This document shows positions 1 to 6,967 of a DNA stretch of 64,000 bases, in pieces. The translations under genes were made by a program, and so were the position numbers. Numbering within the stretch: position 1 is the stretch's first letter; each line of letters starts with the position of its first letter. Below the pieces are notes generated by a model. The model did not search any database. It saw nothing but the letters and a program-made list of their open reading frames with translations, and was not told the DNA's origin. This DNA is from Akkermansiaceae bacterium (GTDB lineage: Bacteria > Verrucomicrobiota > Verrucomicrobiia > Verrucomicrobiales > Akkermansiaceae), in assembly GCA_903888515.1 (NCBI GenBank), contig CAISTY010000240.1:49772-113771 (forward strand), given 5' to 3'.

Positions 1-510
1 GGTGTTCTGGGTTTTTCCGAGATCCAATTCACGTTGGTCGAGCCGCGAGAGTTTGCCGTAGCCGGGAAATGAGGCGATCTTGAAATAGACCGATGCATCG
101 TCGGATAGATACGCGTGACCTTTCGCTACCAACTCCCCTATCATGGCGATTTGCTGTGGAATGTGAGCGACCGCCCCCGGTTCGATGTGCGGCGGCAACA
201 TGCCGAGTTGCGCGCAGTCGGCATGGAATTGCGCCGTCCATGCCGCGGTGAAATCCGCTAGAGATTGGCCGGCCTTGTGGGAATCGCGGATGGTTTTGTC
301 GTCCACGTCGGTGATGTTACGGACGTGGAATGTGCGGGTGCCGCCGGTTTCCAAGGTGCGCCGCAGCACGTCCTGCAATACGAAGGTGCGGAAATTTCCA
401 ATGTGCGCCGGCCCGTAAACGGTGGGCCCACAACAGTAAAACCGATAGGTCGAGCCATCCATCGGGCGCAGCGCGCGTTCGGTCCGGGTCAGCGTGTCAA
501 ATAACCGCAT
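1..510 (-). CDS. cysS: Cysteinyl-tRNA synthetase, N-terminal part (cut by window edge)
   Basis: Charges tRNA-Cys with cysteine in the cytoplasm. The visible 170 residues begin MRLFDTLTRTERALRPMDG and carry the class I synthetase signature CGPTVYGPAHIGNF (the first Cys is a zinc ligand in this family; HIGN is the HIGH motif) followed by NITDVDDKTI, which is typical of CysS. The gene runs off the left edge, so the KMSKS motif and the anticodon-binding domain are not seen. I chose the ATG at 510 because family homology starts there; an in-frame GTG 66 nt upstream is an alternative. No clear Shine-Dalgarno precedes the ATG. The family call is secure. Confidence 0.95.
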   Translation of the reverse strand, partial: MRLFDTLTRTERALRPMDGSTYRFYCCGPTVYGPAHIGNFRTFVLQDVLRRTLETGGTRTFHVRNITDVDDKTIRDSHKAGQSLADFTAAWTAQFHADCAQLGMLPPHIEPGAVAHIPQQIAMIGELVAKGHAYLSDDASVYFKIASFPGYGKLSRLDQRELDLGKTQNT

Positions 511-640
511 GACCGGGGTGTAGTGAACGGAAAGCCAGGAGTCGAGCGCGAAGAACGGAAAGCGGTGAGCGGCCACCTTCCCGGATCTTCTCCGGTGTCA
601 TTTATTTTTGAGACAACAGGGTGCAAGGGTCATTGGGCAC

Positions 641-1720
641 TCATTTTCTGCTCGTAATTTCCCTGAACAAAGCGGTTTCCTTGGGATCAAACGGAGATCC
701 GTCTTTCCGCAACAGATCATGAAACCAACGTTGCGGCTCGGGAGCATCCTTTTTGGTGCCCCATGCGTAGATCGTCTGAGTCTTGCCGGAAACGAGCCCC
801 CAGTTGTAGCAGCCGACATTCTCTTTCTTGAAGATAGGCAGGCACGCATTTACCTCGCTGTGACCACGCCGCAGCCATTCCGTGCAGATCACCGCGCGGC
901 CGTGCTTTTTCAAATCGCGAATCTCTGCCGAAAGCTTACCCGCATCATGGTAGTTGTGGAACGTAATGACATCGGATGCGGCAAGCTGGAAGTCGTTCAG
1001 TTCCCGATTCCCGAACCATATCCCCGCACTGAGCGGTTGGTCTGGTTTGGCAGCACGGGCCCACTCAAATGCCTTCTTCAGGAGGGGTAGTGATCTGCTT
1101 TCCTGGCCGCTATTGCCTGGCTCATTGTACAAGTCCCACAAGAGAATGCGTTTGTCCCGAGCGAACGTGCCGATGACATCTTTCACGTACCGCTCCAGCC
1201 GAGGCCAAGACTCGGGATTGTTGACAACCGACTTGCCGGGACTCTGCAACCAGCCGGAATTATGGATGCTGGGGACCGGCTCCGGCTGCTTGCCAATTTT
1301 CGGGTTGCCGTTCCAGCAGTCGTCGAAAAGCACGAACATGGGTCTAATACCGTACTTCTCAGCTATGCCAAGGAACCCTTCGATACGATTCTTGAACCCC
1401 TTGGCATCCGCTTCCCATGCCAAGTCATGGAGATAAACCCTGACCGTATTCATCCCGAGATCAGACGCCCACTTCAGTTCTCTGTCGATGCTAGCGGGGT
1501 CGAATGTGTCGCTTTGCCACATTTCAAGCTGGTTGATCGCAGTGCTGGGAATGAAGTTGCAGCCAACCAGCCAGGGCTGTTTGTCGTACCATTGGTTTGC
1601 CTTTTCTGCTGTCCACCGGTTCATTTCGGTGGCTGGTCCAGACTTTGTTTCTTCGGCATGGGCAGGCAAACTGGACATTGCACCCAAAATCACGATCATC
1701 AGCATAAAAATGTGTCTCAT
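641..1720 (-). CDS. Secreted GH5-like glycoside hydrolase
   Basis: A 359-residue exported enzyme with a classical signal peptide (MRHIFMLMIVILGAMSSLPAHA, cut near AHA). The fold is a clan-A TIM barrel: DLYNEPGNS carries the Asn-Glu pair with the acid/base glutamate, and VICTEWLRRG late in the chain carries the likely nucleophile glutamate. HNSGWLQSPG and ITFHNYHD fit substrate-binding loops. Length and motif order fit cellulase-superfamily (GH5-like) enzymes often named endoglucanase or xylanase; the substrate cannot be read from sequence. It stands alone between cysS and a repeat patch, with no polysaccharide-utilisation neighbours in view. The gene lacks the TTA-before-G codon habit of the backbone genes. 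Confidence 0.8.
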   Translation of the reverse strand: MRHIFMLMIVILGAMSSLPAHAEETKSGPATEMNRWTAEKANQWYDKQPWLVGCNFIPSTAINQLEMWQSDTFDPASIDRELKWASDLGMNTVRVYLHDLAWEADAKGFKNRIEGFLGIAEKYGIRPMFVLFDDCWNGNPKIGKQPEPVPSIHNSGWLQSPGKSVVNNPESWPRLERYVKDVIGTFARDKRILLWDLYNEPGNSGQESRSLPLLKKAFEWARAAKPDQPLSAGIWFGNRELNDFQLAASDVITFHNYHDAGKLSAEIRDLKKHGRAVICTEWLRRGHSEVNACLPIFKKENVGCYNWGLVSGKTQTIYAWGTKKDAPEPQRWFHDLLRKDGSPFDPKETALFREITSRK

Positions 1721-1766
1721 TTCGTTCTCCTTTTCAGTTCTTGCACCACAGTGTTAATCAGCGACC

Positions 1767-1822
1767 GGTCGGGTTTGGGGAGTGATACACGACGCGTCGT
1801 GTATCAGGGGGCAAACCCGACC
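1767..1822. repeat. Long near-perfect palindrome
   Basis: Two 11-bp arm pairs are nested: GGTCGGGTTTG (1767-1777) pairs with CAAACCCGACC (1812-1822), and GATACACGACG (1784-1794) pairs with CGTCGTGTATC (1795-1805), with unpaired hexamers between. The whole 56 bp can fold into one hairpin. It lies about 45 bp upstream of the hydrolase gene and has no T-run, so it is not an obvious terminator. It resembles an intergenic REP-type element. Confidence 0.7.
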
Positions 1823-1828
1823 CGGAAG

Positions 1829-1862
1829 TGCTGGACTTCGTCCAGCGCCGCCGTAAAACGGC
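1829..1862. repeat. Two further small hairpins beside the palindrome
   Basis: CTGGAC-TTC-GTCCAG (about 1829-1843) and CGCCG-TAAAA-CGGCG (about 1847-1861) follow directly after the large palindrome, giving three stem-loops in under 100 bp. Perfect stems are visible; function is unknown. Confidence 0.55.
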
Positions 1863-2026
1863 GTCAGACAAGCCCCTTCTATCGACCCCGCGCCGTTTCC
1901 GCAAGAGAAATTCTTCGACAGAGAATTCTTCGGCTTTCTTCACCGCATGGATTAACCGCCAAGTCGCCGCCAAGGGATGCGGATGAGGAGGTCACGGGTC
2001 ACGAGTTGATGGGTCATGGGTGAAGA

Positions 2027-2100
2027 GATTGAGGATTGAGGATTGAGGATTGAGGATTGAGGATTGAGGATTGAGGATTGAGGATTGAGGATTGAGGATT
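2027..2100. repeat. Heptanucleotide tandem array (GATTGAG)n
   Basis: About 10.5 perfect head-to-tail copies of GATTGAG. The same heptamer family recurs at 13363-13409, as GATTGAC at 15948-15978 and 16090-16127, and in degenerate form near 56140-56175. It is similar in style to the heptameric STRR repeats of heterocystous cyanobacteria. All copies seen are intergenic or inside a mobile element. Confidence 0.95.
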
Positions 2101-2183
2101 GTGGATAGTGGATAGTGGATAGTGGATAGTGGATAGTGGATAGTGGATAGTGGATAGTGGATAGTGGATAGTGGATAGTGGAT
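2101..2183. repeat. Heptanucleotide tandem array (GTGGATA)n
   Basis: About 12 perfect copies of GTGGATA abut the GATTGAG array with no spacer. The unit is the same length but a different sequence. On the far side lies GATCTTCGATCCACGATCC, a degenerate continuation. The rest of the 1721-2284 gap holds the palindromes above and no convincing gene. Confidence 0.95.
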
Positions 2184-2284
2184 GATCTTCGATCCACGAT
2201 CCTCGATCTCCTATCTCCGAGGGGAGGATAGCCGTCCCGGCCAATACTGTTCAATTAGCATTTGAAAGCCACTTTCTTGTCGAG

Positions 2285-2644
2285 TTATTGATGTGCCGCC
2301 ACGCTCCTCTGCTTTGATTGTCGATTGAAGGTTGTTGATTTTTGATTGGTGAAGTGAGCTTGCTTGGCGCGGATGCTCGGTTTCAAGCTCAGAGCATCAT
2401 CCCACCGCAAACCCCAATTCTCGATGCACACCCTAACTGAACAACCCACATTCTCATTCTGGACGGCGCGGGAGTATCCCCAACCGTCGGAACAATCAAG
2501 GCAGCCTGCAATCACATGGCCAAGCTCGAACTCCGCAGTGTCATCAAGGGACAAGACGACCCACTCACCGCTCGCGTGGCATGACTCAGCAAAAACGCCT
2601 CGATCATTCTTCGCTGTCAGTGTAATCTTTCGATATGGGACCAT
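2285..2644 (-). CDS. Hypothetical protein
   Basis: A 119-residue reading frame with ordinary amino-acid composition (for example WVVLSLDDTAEFELGHVIAG, then CLDCSD). I do not recognise a family. The last ~20 residues (TNQKSTTFNRQSKQRS) are encoded by a GATTG-type repeat, so the original C-terminus was probably lost when the repeat arrived. It is first in distance from the heptamer arrays and precedes three other small genes on the same strand. A longer opposite-strand frame (2364-3017) overlaps it; I prefer this one for its composition, but the call is weak. Confidence 0.4.
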   Translation of the reverse strand: MVPYRKITLTAKNDRGVFAESCHASGEWVVLSLDDTAEFELGHVIAGCLDCSDGWGYSRAVQNENVGCSVRVCIENWGLRWDDALSLKPSIRAKQAHFTNQKSTTFNRQSKQRSVAAHQ

Positions 2645-2659
2645 TGTGCGGGAGATGGC

Positions 2660-2986
2660 TCACATCATGACAGCAAACACAATCGCGGCAACGCTCAGGC
2701 ATAGAGAAATCACGGAAAAGATCGCCAAAAACCGCAATCGCGACTCCTGCGACTCATTCAATTCCGTCTGGACTCTCAATTCGTTCGCGGTCGCTTGTAA
2801 CTGCTCCAAGGCGCTTGCGACTACTTCTCCCATGCGGAGTAAGTCTTCTTCTAGCTTCTTGATTCTCTCTTCCGGTGCCCCGCTTTTAGGGAGAGATCGC
2901 CGTTCTCCGAGTGTTGCTACGATACCGCTTGCAGATGCGATCAGCGGGGTGAGTGCCTTGATGATTGGAATGATCTGGATAGCCAT
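2660..2986 (-). CDS. Small membrane-anchored coiled-coil protein
   Basis: A 108-residue protein. The N-terminus (MAIQIIPIIKALTPLIASAS) is hydrophobic, residues about 35-80 are a charged, heptad-rich segment (ERIKKLEEDLLRMGEV), and the C-terminus is one strong transmembrane helix (FLAIFSVISLCLSVAAIVFA). I chose the ATG at 2986 over one 93 nt upstream because the upstream residues are basic, low-complexity sequence. The start has the same context, AAATATAATATG, as the next gene upstream. No family recognised; topology suggests a small membrane scaffold, sensor or holin-like protein, which is inference. Confidence 0.6.
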   Translation of the reverse strand: MAIQIIPIIKALTPLIASASGIVATLGERRSLPKSGAPEERIKKLEEDLLRMGEVVASALEQLQATANELRVQTELNESQESRLRFLAIFSVISLCLSVAAIVFAVMM

Positions 2987-3100
2987 ATTATATTTTTTCC
3001 GCACAACGTTTTTGTGATGGCGGCCGCGTGGTTGAGGTGATTCAGCGGGGTGGTTGAGGAGCTTCTGGCGGCTTGCCATCCACTACTTGTTCTGCCTGGG

Positions 3101-3418
3101 TCAATCGTCGATCTCCTCGAGTAGCGTCTTCAATGCTTTGATCAATTGTGCTTTGGCATCCGTCTTGTCGTCAACGTGCTCGGTATATGCGACACTCTTG
3201 ATTCCTAGCCTTCCCTTAACGATCTCCGATGTGGGATCATGGGATAGCACAATATCTGCAACCATCTGCGGATCGACGGCTTCAACCACCAAGGTGGATT
3301 TGTTCCGCATCTTGACCGTGAGGATGTCGCCTTCTATGCGGCCGGATGCGACCTCCCATGAATTCCAAAGGAGTTTGACCGTGGGTTCTTTGTCGGTGAT
3401 GATTACAAGTCGTCTCAT
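3101..3418 (-). CDS. Hypothetical protein (about 105 aa)
   Basis: A soluble 105-residue protein starting MRRLVIITDKEPTVKLLW and ending in an acidic helix, LIKALKTLLEEIDD. The middle (STLVVEAVDPQMVADIVLSH) alternates strands and helices as a compact alpha/beta fold would. I do not recognise a family. The ATG at 3418 sits in an AAATATAATATG context identical to that of the downstream membrane-protein gene, so the two may be expressed alike. Base composition is lower in GC than in the backbone, which is consistent with acquired DNA. Confidence 0.6.
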   Translation of the reverse strand: MRRLVIITDKEPTVKLLWNSWEVASGRIEGDILTVKMRNKSTLVVEAVDPQMVADIVLSHDPTSEIVKGRLGIKSVAYTEHVDDKTDAKAQLIKALKTLLEEIDD

Positions 3419-3449
3419 ATTATATTTGTTTTTGCAGAACGATGAGCAC

Positions 3450-3543
3450 ATCCACCACTAGGAGCGGGGGCGGGCGCGGATCAAGGGGTTGATGTTGCAA
3501 ATACGGAATGTCATGGTAACAGAACGGCTCCTAGTGGTTGGAT
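3450..3543. repeat. 16-bp inverted repeat pair around a 61-nt loop
   Basis: ATCCACCACTAGGAGC (3450-3465) is matched in inverse orientation by GCTCCTAGTGGTTGGAT (3527-3543). It fills the gap between two small minus-strand genes and could form a long stem-loop in the transcript. Function unknown. Confidence 0.6.
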
Positions 3544-3580
3544 GATGCGGCTTGTTCTCCGGTCTTTTTCTATGTGCGGG

Positions 3581-4030
3581 TCATTTGGGCCAGAGTTCTT
3601 CATTGCTTCCGCTCTCGTAGCTCACTGACGCATCAAACTCCCACTCAGATTCATCCTTGCCAGTGAGCCTCGCCCACGCATTACGTTGGGGATAAAGCAA
3701 GGCCTCACACCATCCATCAAGTGTCTTTGGCATCAGTTGTGGATTCGCTAGCGTCGCTTCATAATGCTCCTTACCCTGTGCCACTACAAAACACCTTGCA
3801 TACAGGAATGCATCGTCGGAATCTCCCGACTCGCCAGACTCATTGGCGAACACCTCGCCATCAAGCGCATACAAGCACTGTGACAAATGCTCCTCAAATG
3901 CTTCCAACTCTGTGATCGGTAGTGATGAGAGTTGTTCTTCGAGTGGCGCAATAGCCGTATCTTCGTCGCCTACAAGAAGGGCCTCTTTGTCGATGCTCTC
4001 GATGTGATGCCAAAATTCGTCGCGTGTCAT
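3581..4030 (-). CDS. DUF4240-type protein
   Basis: A 149-residue acidic protein starting MTRDEFWHHIESIDKEAL. The opening 'M-x-x-x-x-FW-x-x-I' and the pattern LYALDGEVFAN ... DDAFLYARCFVVAQGKEHYE match DUF4240 proteins, which occur near immunity and toxin-related genes but have no settled function. I chose the ATG at 4030, after AGAAGACCT, because the family begins with this motif; an in-frame ATG 93 nt upstream adds unrelated residues. The 364 bp between this gene and the next (4031-4394) hold no gene I can support. Confidence 0.65.
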   Translation of the reverse strand: MTRDEFWHHIESIDKEALLVGDEDTAIAPLEEQLSSLPITELEAFEEHLSQCLYALDGEVFANESGESGDSDDAFLYARCFVVAQGKEHYEATLANPQLMPKTLDGWCEALLYPQRNAWARLTGKDESEWEFDASVSYESGSNEELWPK

Positions 4031-4394
4031 AGGTCTTCTTTTTCTTGGAGAACAGTGTTGTTCGCCGTGAGGAGGGTGGATAAGTGTTGCGTGGGGGACA
4101 AGCGAATTCTGATAATCGATCACGCGGCACGCTGATTTACAGACGGTTGGGACTTTGGTTTTGATGCCAGGAATTTCAGGTGGGTTGTTTTTTCAGGAAT
4201 TGCAAATCAAACAGATATGCCTTCCTCAAGGTGATGCGATTTCTTGGATACACGGAATATCCATGGATACGAATGATGCGTATTTTTGATTGCCGCGCCC
4301 GCGCGCATCCACCATAACCGTCGCTCCTGTAAACGCCGTGGTGACTGTGTTGCGGCGGCACAACAACAAAGCAAACCAACAGACAGACATCCAC

Positions 4395-4838
4395 ATGAGC
4401 AACCACATCCCAATGATCAGTTCCGCCGTCGCGGGACCTCTCGGCGTCATCCACCTGCCCCGCCTTTGGCAGAAAGCCTCCCTCGAAGCCTGCGGCAAGC
4501 TGCACCCCGACTATCCGGGCATCGGCAAAGGTTACGACAGCATGGTCCTCGCCGCCCTTGGCCTGAGCGAAGCCGCCGTGCGCGAGTTCATCAAGAGCAA
4601 GAAGCCCAGCTACACCCAGTTCGAAGCGTGGATCAAAACCCAGCCGGGCGTGAAGCTTGACAAGGCCACCATCTACAAAAACAACGTCGCCATTCAGGGC
4701 TACATCCACGACGACGCCACTCGCCAAGACATCCTCGCCGCCTGCGGCCTCGCCGATGACGGTTCGGTAAACCCCGGCGCGGTCGATCTCAACAACCTCG
4801 ACGACTGGGCGACCTTCCATAAGGAAGTCCTCTCCTGA
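4395..4838 (+). CDS. DUF5069 protein
   Basis: A 147-residue cytoplasmic protein starting MSNHIPMISSAVAGPLGVIH, followed by LPRLWQKASLEACGKL, a pattern I associate with DUF5069 proteins of Verrucomicrobiota. No catalytic motif is evident and the function is unknown. The first gene of a same-strand run with a metallo-beta-lactamase gene (20 bp later) and a hydroxyacid dehydrogenase gene. Codon use in all three is strongly C-ending with almost no TTA or CTA, unlike the genes from 7 kb on. I used the ATG at 4395 because the family homology starts there. Confidence 0.75.
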   Translation: MSNHIPMISSAVAGPLGVIHLPRLWQKASLEACGKLHPDYPGIGKGYDSMVLAALGLSEAAVREFIKSKKPSYTQFEAWIKTQPGVKLDKATIYKNNVAIQGYIHDDATRQDILAACGLADDGSVNPGAVDLNNLDDWATFHKEVLS

Positions 4839-4857
4839 GTCTCGCGGCTTTCATTTC

Positions 4858-5670
4858 ATGCAAATCCCACTCGAAGACACCGCCGCCGACATCGTCGGCA
4901 AGGCCATGCGCGGCCTTCAGATCACCGACGAGCAGGTAGCCGCCCAGGCCGGTGTCGCCGCCGCCGCCGTCGCCAGCCTGCGCGAGGGTGCTTACGACGA
5001 AACCACCGCGCGCGCCGTCGCGGCGGTGCTGCACGTCGGGGCCGACGCGCTTTCGGCGATGGGCCACAAAGCATGGCGTCCCCGGCCCGTCGAGATCGCC
5101 GGCCTCGCGTGCTTCAACACGCACTTCGAGGACATGACCGTGAACAGCTACCTCGCCTTCGACCGTGCCAGCGGCCAGGCCGTCGCGTTCGACACCGGCG
5201 CGGATTGCAGCGGGATGCTCGAGTTGCTCGCGCGGGAAAAACTCACGCTCAAGCTCATCCTCATCACCCACACCCACACCGACCACATTCTCGAACTCGA
5301 CCGGCTCAAGGAGAAAACCGGCGCGCCCGCGTTCGTCAGCGACCGCGAACCGCTCGACGGCGCGAAGCCTTTCGCCGCAGGGCGCGAGTTTTCGTGCGGC
5401 GCTCTCCGCATCGGCACACGGCTCACGTGGGGCCACTCACCGGGTGCCATTACCTACGTCATCTCCGGCTTGGAAAAGCCCGTCGCCATCGTTGGCGACG
5501 CCGTCTTCGCCAGCTCCATGGGCGGTGGCGGCATCTCCTACGCCGCCGCCCTCCGCACCAACCGCGAGGAAATCCTCACCCTCCCCGACGCCACCGTGCT
5601 CTGCCCCGGTCACGGCCCGCTCACCACCGTCGGCGAGGAAAAGGCGCACAATCCCTTCTTCACCGCCTGA
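4858..5670 (+). CDS. MBL-fold metallohydrolase with N-terminal HTH-like domain
   Basis: A 270-residue protein. Residues ~1-70 look like a small XRE-like helix-turn-helix (ITDEQVAAQAGVAAAAVASL), and residues ~85-270 are a metallo-beta-lactamase fold. The zinc site motif THTHTDHI is intact, with later ligands in WGHSPG, VGDAVF and CPGHGP, as in glyoxalase II-like hydrolases. It probably hydrolyses a thioester or another ester; the substrate is unknown. It lies between the DUF5069 gene and the beta-hydroxyacid dehydrogenase gene with short gaps, so joint transcription is likely. The N-terminal domain is an unusual addition for this family. Confidence 0.8.
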   Translation: MQIPLEDTAADIVGKAMRGLQITDEQVAAQAGVAAAAVASLREGAYDETTARAVAAVLHVGADALSAMGHKAWRPRPVEIAGLACFNTHFEDMTVNSYLAFDRASGQAVAFDTGADCSGMLELLAREKLTLKLILITHTHTDHILELDRLKEKTGAPAFVSDREPLDGAKPFAAGREFSCGALRIGTRLTWGHSPGAITYVISGLEKPVAIVGDAVFASSMGGGGISYAAALRTNREEILTLPDATVLCPGHGPLTTVGEEKAHNPFFTA

Positions 5671-5709
5671 TTTTTCACCCACAACCTCAACCTCAAAACC
5701 TCATCAACC

Positions 5710-6609
5710 ATGTCTGAAAAAATTGGATTCGTCGGTGTCGGTCGCATGGGAGCCAACATGGCCCGCCGCCTCAAGGAGTGCGGCTACAACGTCACCGCCG
5801 TCCATGACGTGAACCGCAAAGGCGCCGCCGAACTCGCCGCGGAAATCGGCGCGGAAGCCTGCACCAAACTCGCCCGCGTCACCGAGTTGAGCGACATCGT
5901 CATCACCGTCGTCACCGACGACAAGGCGCAGCTCGCCATCTTCACTAACAAGAAAGACAACCTGCTGCAAGGCGCGGAAGGCCGCGCGTTCATCAACTGC
6001 GCCACCATTTCTCCGAAGACCCACGTCAAGGTCGAGAAGCTCGCCAAAAAAGCCGGGGCCTCCAGCCTCGAAGCCTGCATGGCCTCGTCCATCAACCAGG
6101 CCCGCGACGGCACGCTCTATCTCATGTGCGGCGGCGAAAAGGGCGTCTTCGACAAACTCAAGCCACTCCTCACCACGCTCTCCGACGAAGGCAAGCTCCT
6201 GCGCTATATCGGCAAAGCCGGCCAGGCCGCGCAGGTCAAGGCGCTCGTCAACATGGTGATGAACATCAACACCGCCGGCCTCGCCGAAGGTCTCGGCCTC
6301 GGCGCCGCGCTCAAGATCGACCTCAAGACGCTCATGGAAGTCTTCTCCCAAACCGGCGCCAACAGCCGCGTGCTGGTGACCGACGGCGAAGACATGGTCA
6401 ACCGCGACCACTCCTGCTTTTTCAGCGCCGCCCACGCCGCCAAGGACAGCGGCATCGCCCTCAATCTGGCCAGGGAACGGAAGCTCAACCTCCCCCTCGC
6501 CGCCGCCACCCTCGCCCAATACACCAAGCTCACGAAGCTCGGCTTCGGCGGACTCGACAAGAGCGGCATCGCCGAACTCACGTTCAAAGGCCGCGGGAAG
6601 AAGAAGTAG
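5710..6609 (+). CDS. NAD(P)-dependent beta-hydroxyacid dehydrogenase (HIBADH family)
   Basis: A 299-residue oxidoreductase of the 3-hydroxyisobutyrate / tartronate-semialdehyde reductase family. The N-terminal Rossmann motif is GFVGVGRMGANMARRL. FINCATISPKTHVK is the substrate-binding region, and the catalytic Lys lies in the QVKALVNMVMNIN helix (about residue 178). DKSGIAELTFKGR closes the chain. It reduces or oxidises a small beta-hydroxyacid or its semialdehyde; the exact substrate is not readable. Third gene of the 4.4-6.6 kb run, whose MBL hydrolase could supply a small acid. No Shine-Dalgarno is visible before the ATG. Confidence 0.85.
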   Translation: MSEKIGFVGVGRMGANMARRLKECGYNVTAVHDVNRKGAAELAAEIGAEACTKLARVTELSDIVITVVTDDKAQLAIFTNKKDNLLQGAEGRAFINCATISPKTHVKVEKLAKKAGASSLEACMASSINQARDGTLYLMCGGEKGVFDKLKPLLTTLSDEGKLLRYIGKAGQAAQVKALVNMVMNINTAGLAEGLGLGAALKIDLKTLMEVFSQTGANSRVLVTDGEDMVNRDHSCFFSAAHAAKDSGIALNLARERKLNLPLAAATLAQYTKLTKLGFGGLDKSGIAELTFKGRGKKK

Positions 6610-6714
6610 CAGGCCGCGTTTTTCTCCGCCCTCCTGTTGCCAGCAGGAAAGCCCGGCTCGGGCCATGTCTTTGAAAAAATCACCCCGGTCCCGGGGACCT
6701 AACGGACGGGCCGC

Positions 6715-6822
6715 CCGCACGCGGTCAGTGGAAGTGGAGATGTCGGCGTTGACTTCATAAAGGTGGAAGGTCTTGTCATTTTTCGGCCGGAAGCAGAACA
6801 CGACGCGCTTGCCATCATATCC
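6715..6822 (-). pseudogene. Fragment of a WD40/PD40-type protein gene
   Basis: Without any start, this minus-strand stretch reads GYDGKRVVFCFRPKND then TFHLYEVNADIST. That pattern ('S-x-DG-K-x-V-x-F ... LYE') is typical of PD40/TolB-like propeller blades in large secreted proteins of Verrucomicrobiota and Planctomycetota. Only one blade survives, so it is a gene remnant. Confidence 0.5.
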
Positions 6823-6827
6823 CCAGC

Positions 6828-6893
6828 TCCGCCTACGGCACCCAGTTCGTCGTTCAAACCTCCAGAGACCTCCAGACGTGGACGGATGTTCTG
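6828..6893 (+). pseudogene. Fragment of a verrucomicrobial surface-protein C-terminus
   Basis: On the plus strand, starting 6 bp from the opposite-strand PD40 fragment, the sequence reads SAYGTQFVVQTSRDLQTWTD without a start codon. 'FVVQTSxDLxTWT' is a common ending of large autotransporter/PEP-CTERM-type proteins in this phylum. It is a remnant. The remaining parts of the 6610-6967 gap hold nothing I can name. Confidence 0.45.
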
Positions 6894-6967
6894 CAATTCT
6901 TTGCTTGCCTTCCCAATGCGGAACCGTTAATTTCTAGGCAGATTGATTGATTCCAATCAAAAGTCCG

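Noticed and set aside
2027..2183. CRISPR array
   Set aside because: The repeats are 7 bp, contiguous and without spacers; no cas gene is in the window.
2364..3017. A 217-residue plus-strand protein covering two small minus-strand genes
   Set aside because: It is Ser-rich without pattern, while the minus-strand product has a clear coiled coil and transmembrane helix.
6715..6822. Hydrazine-synthase-related protein
   Set aside because: A single blade-like motif is shared by many PD40 proteins; nothing specific to hydrazine synthase is present.
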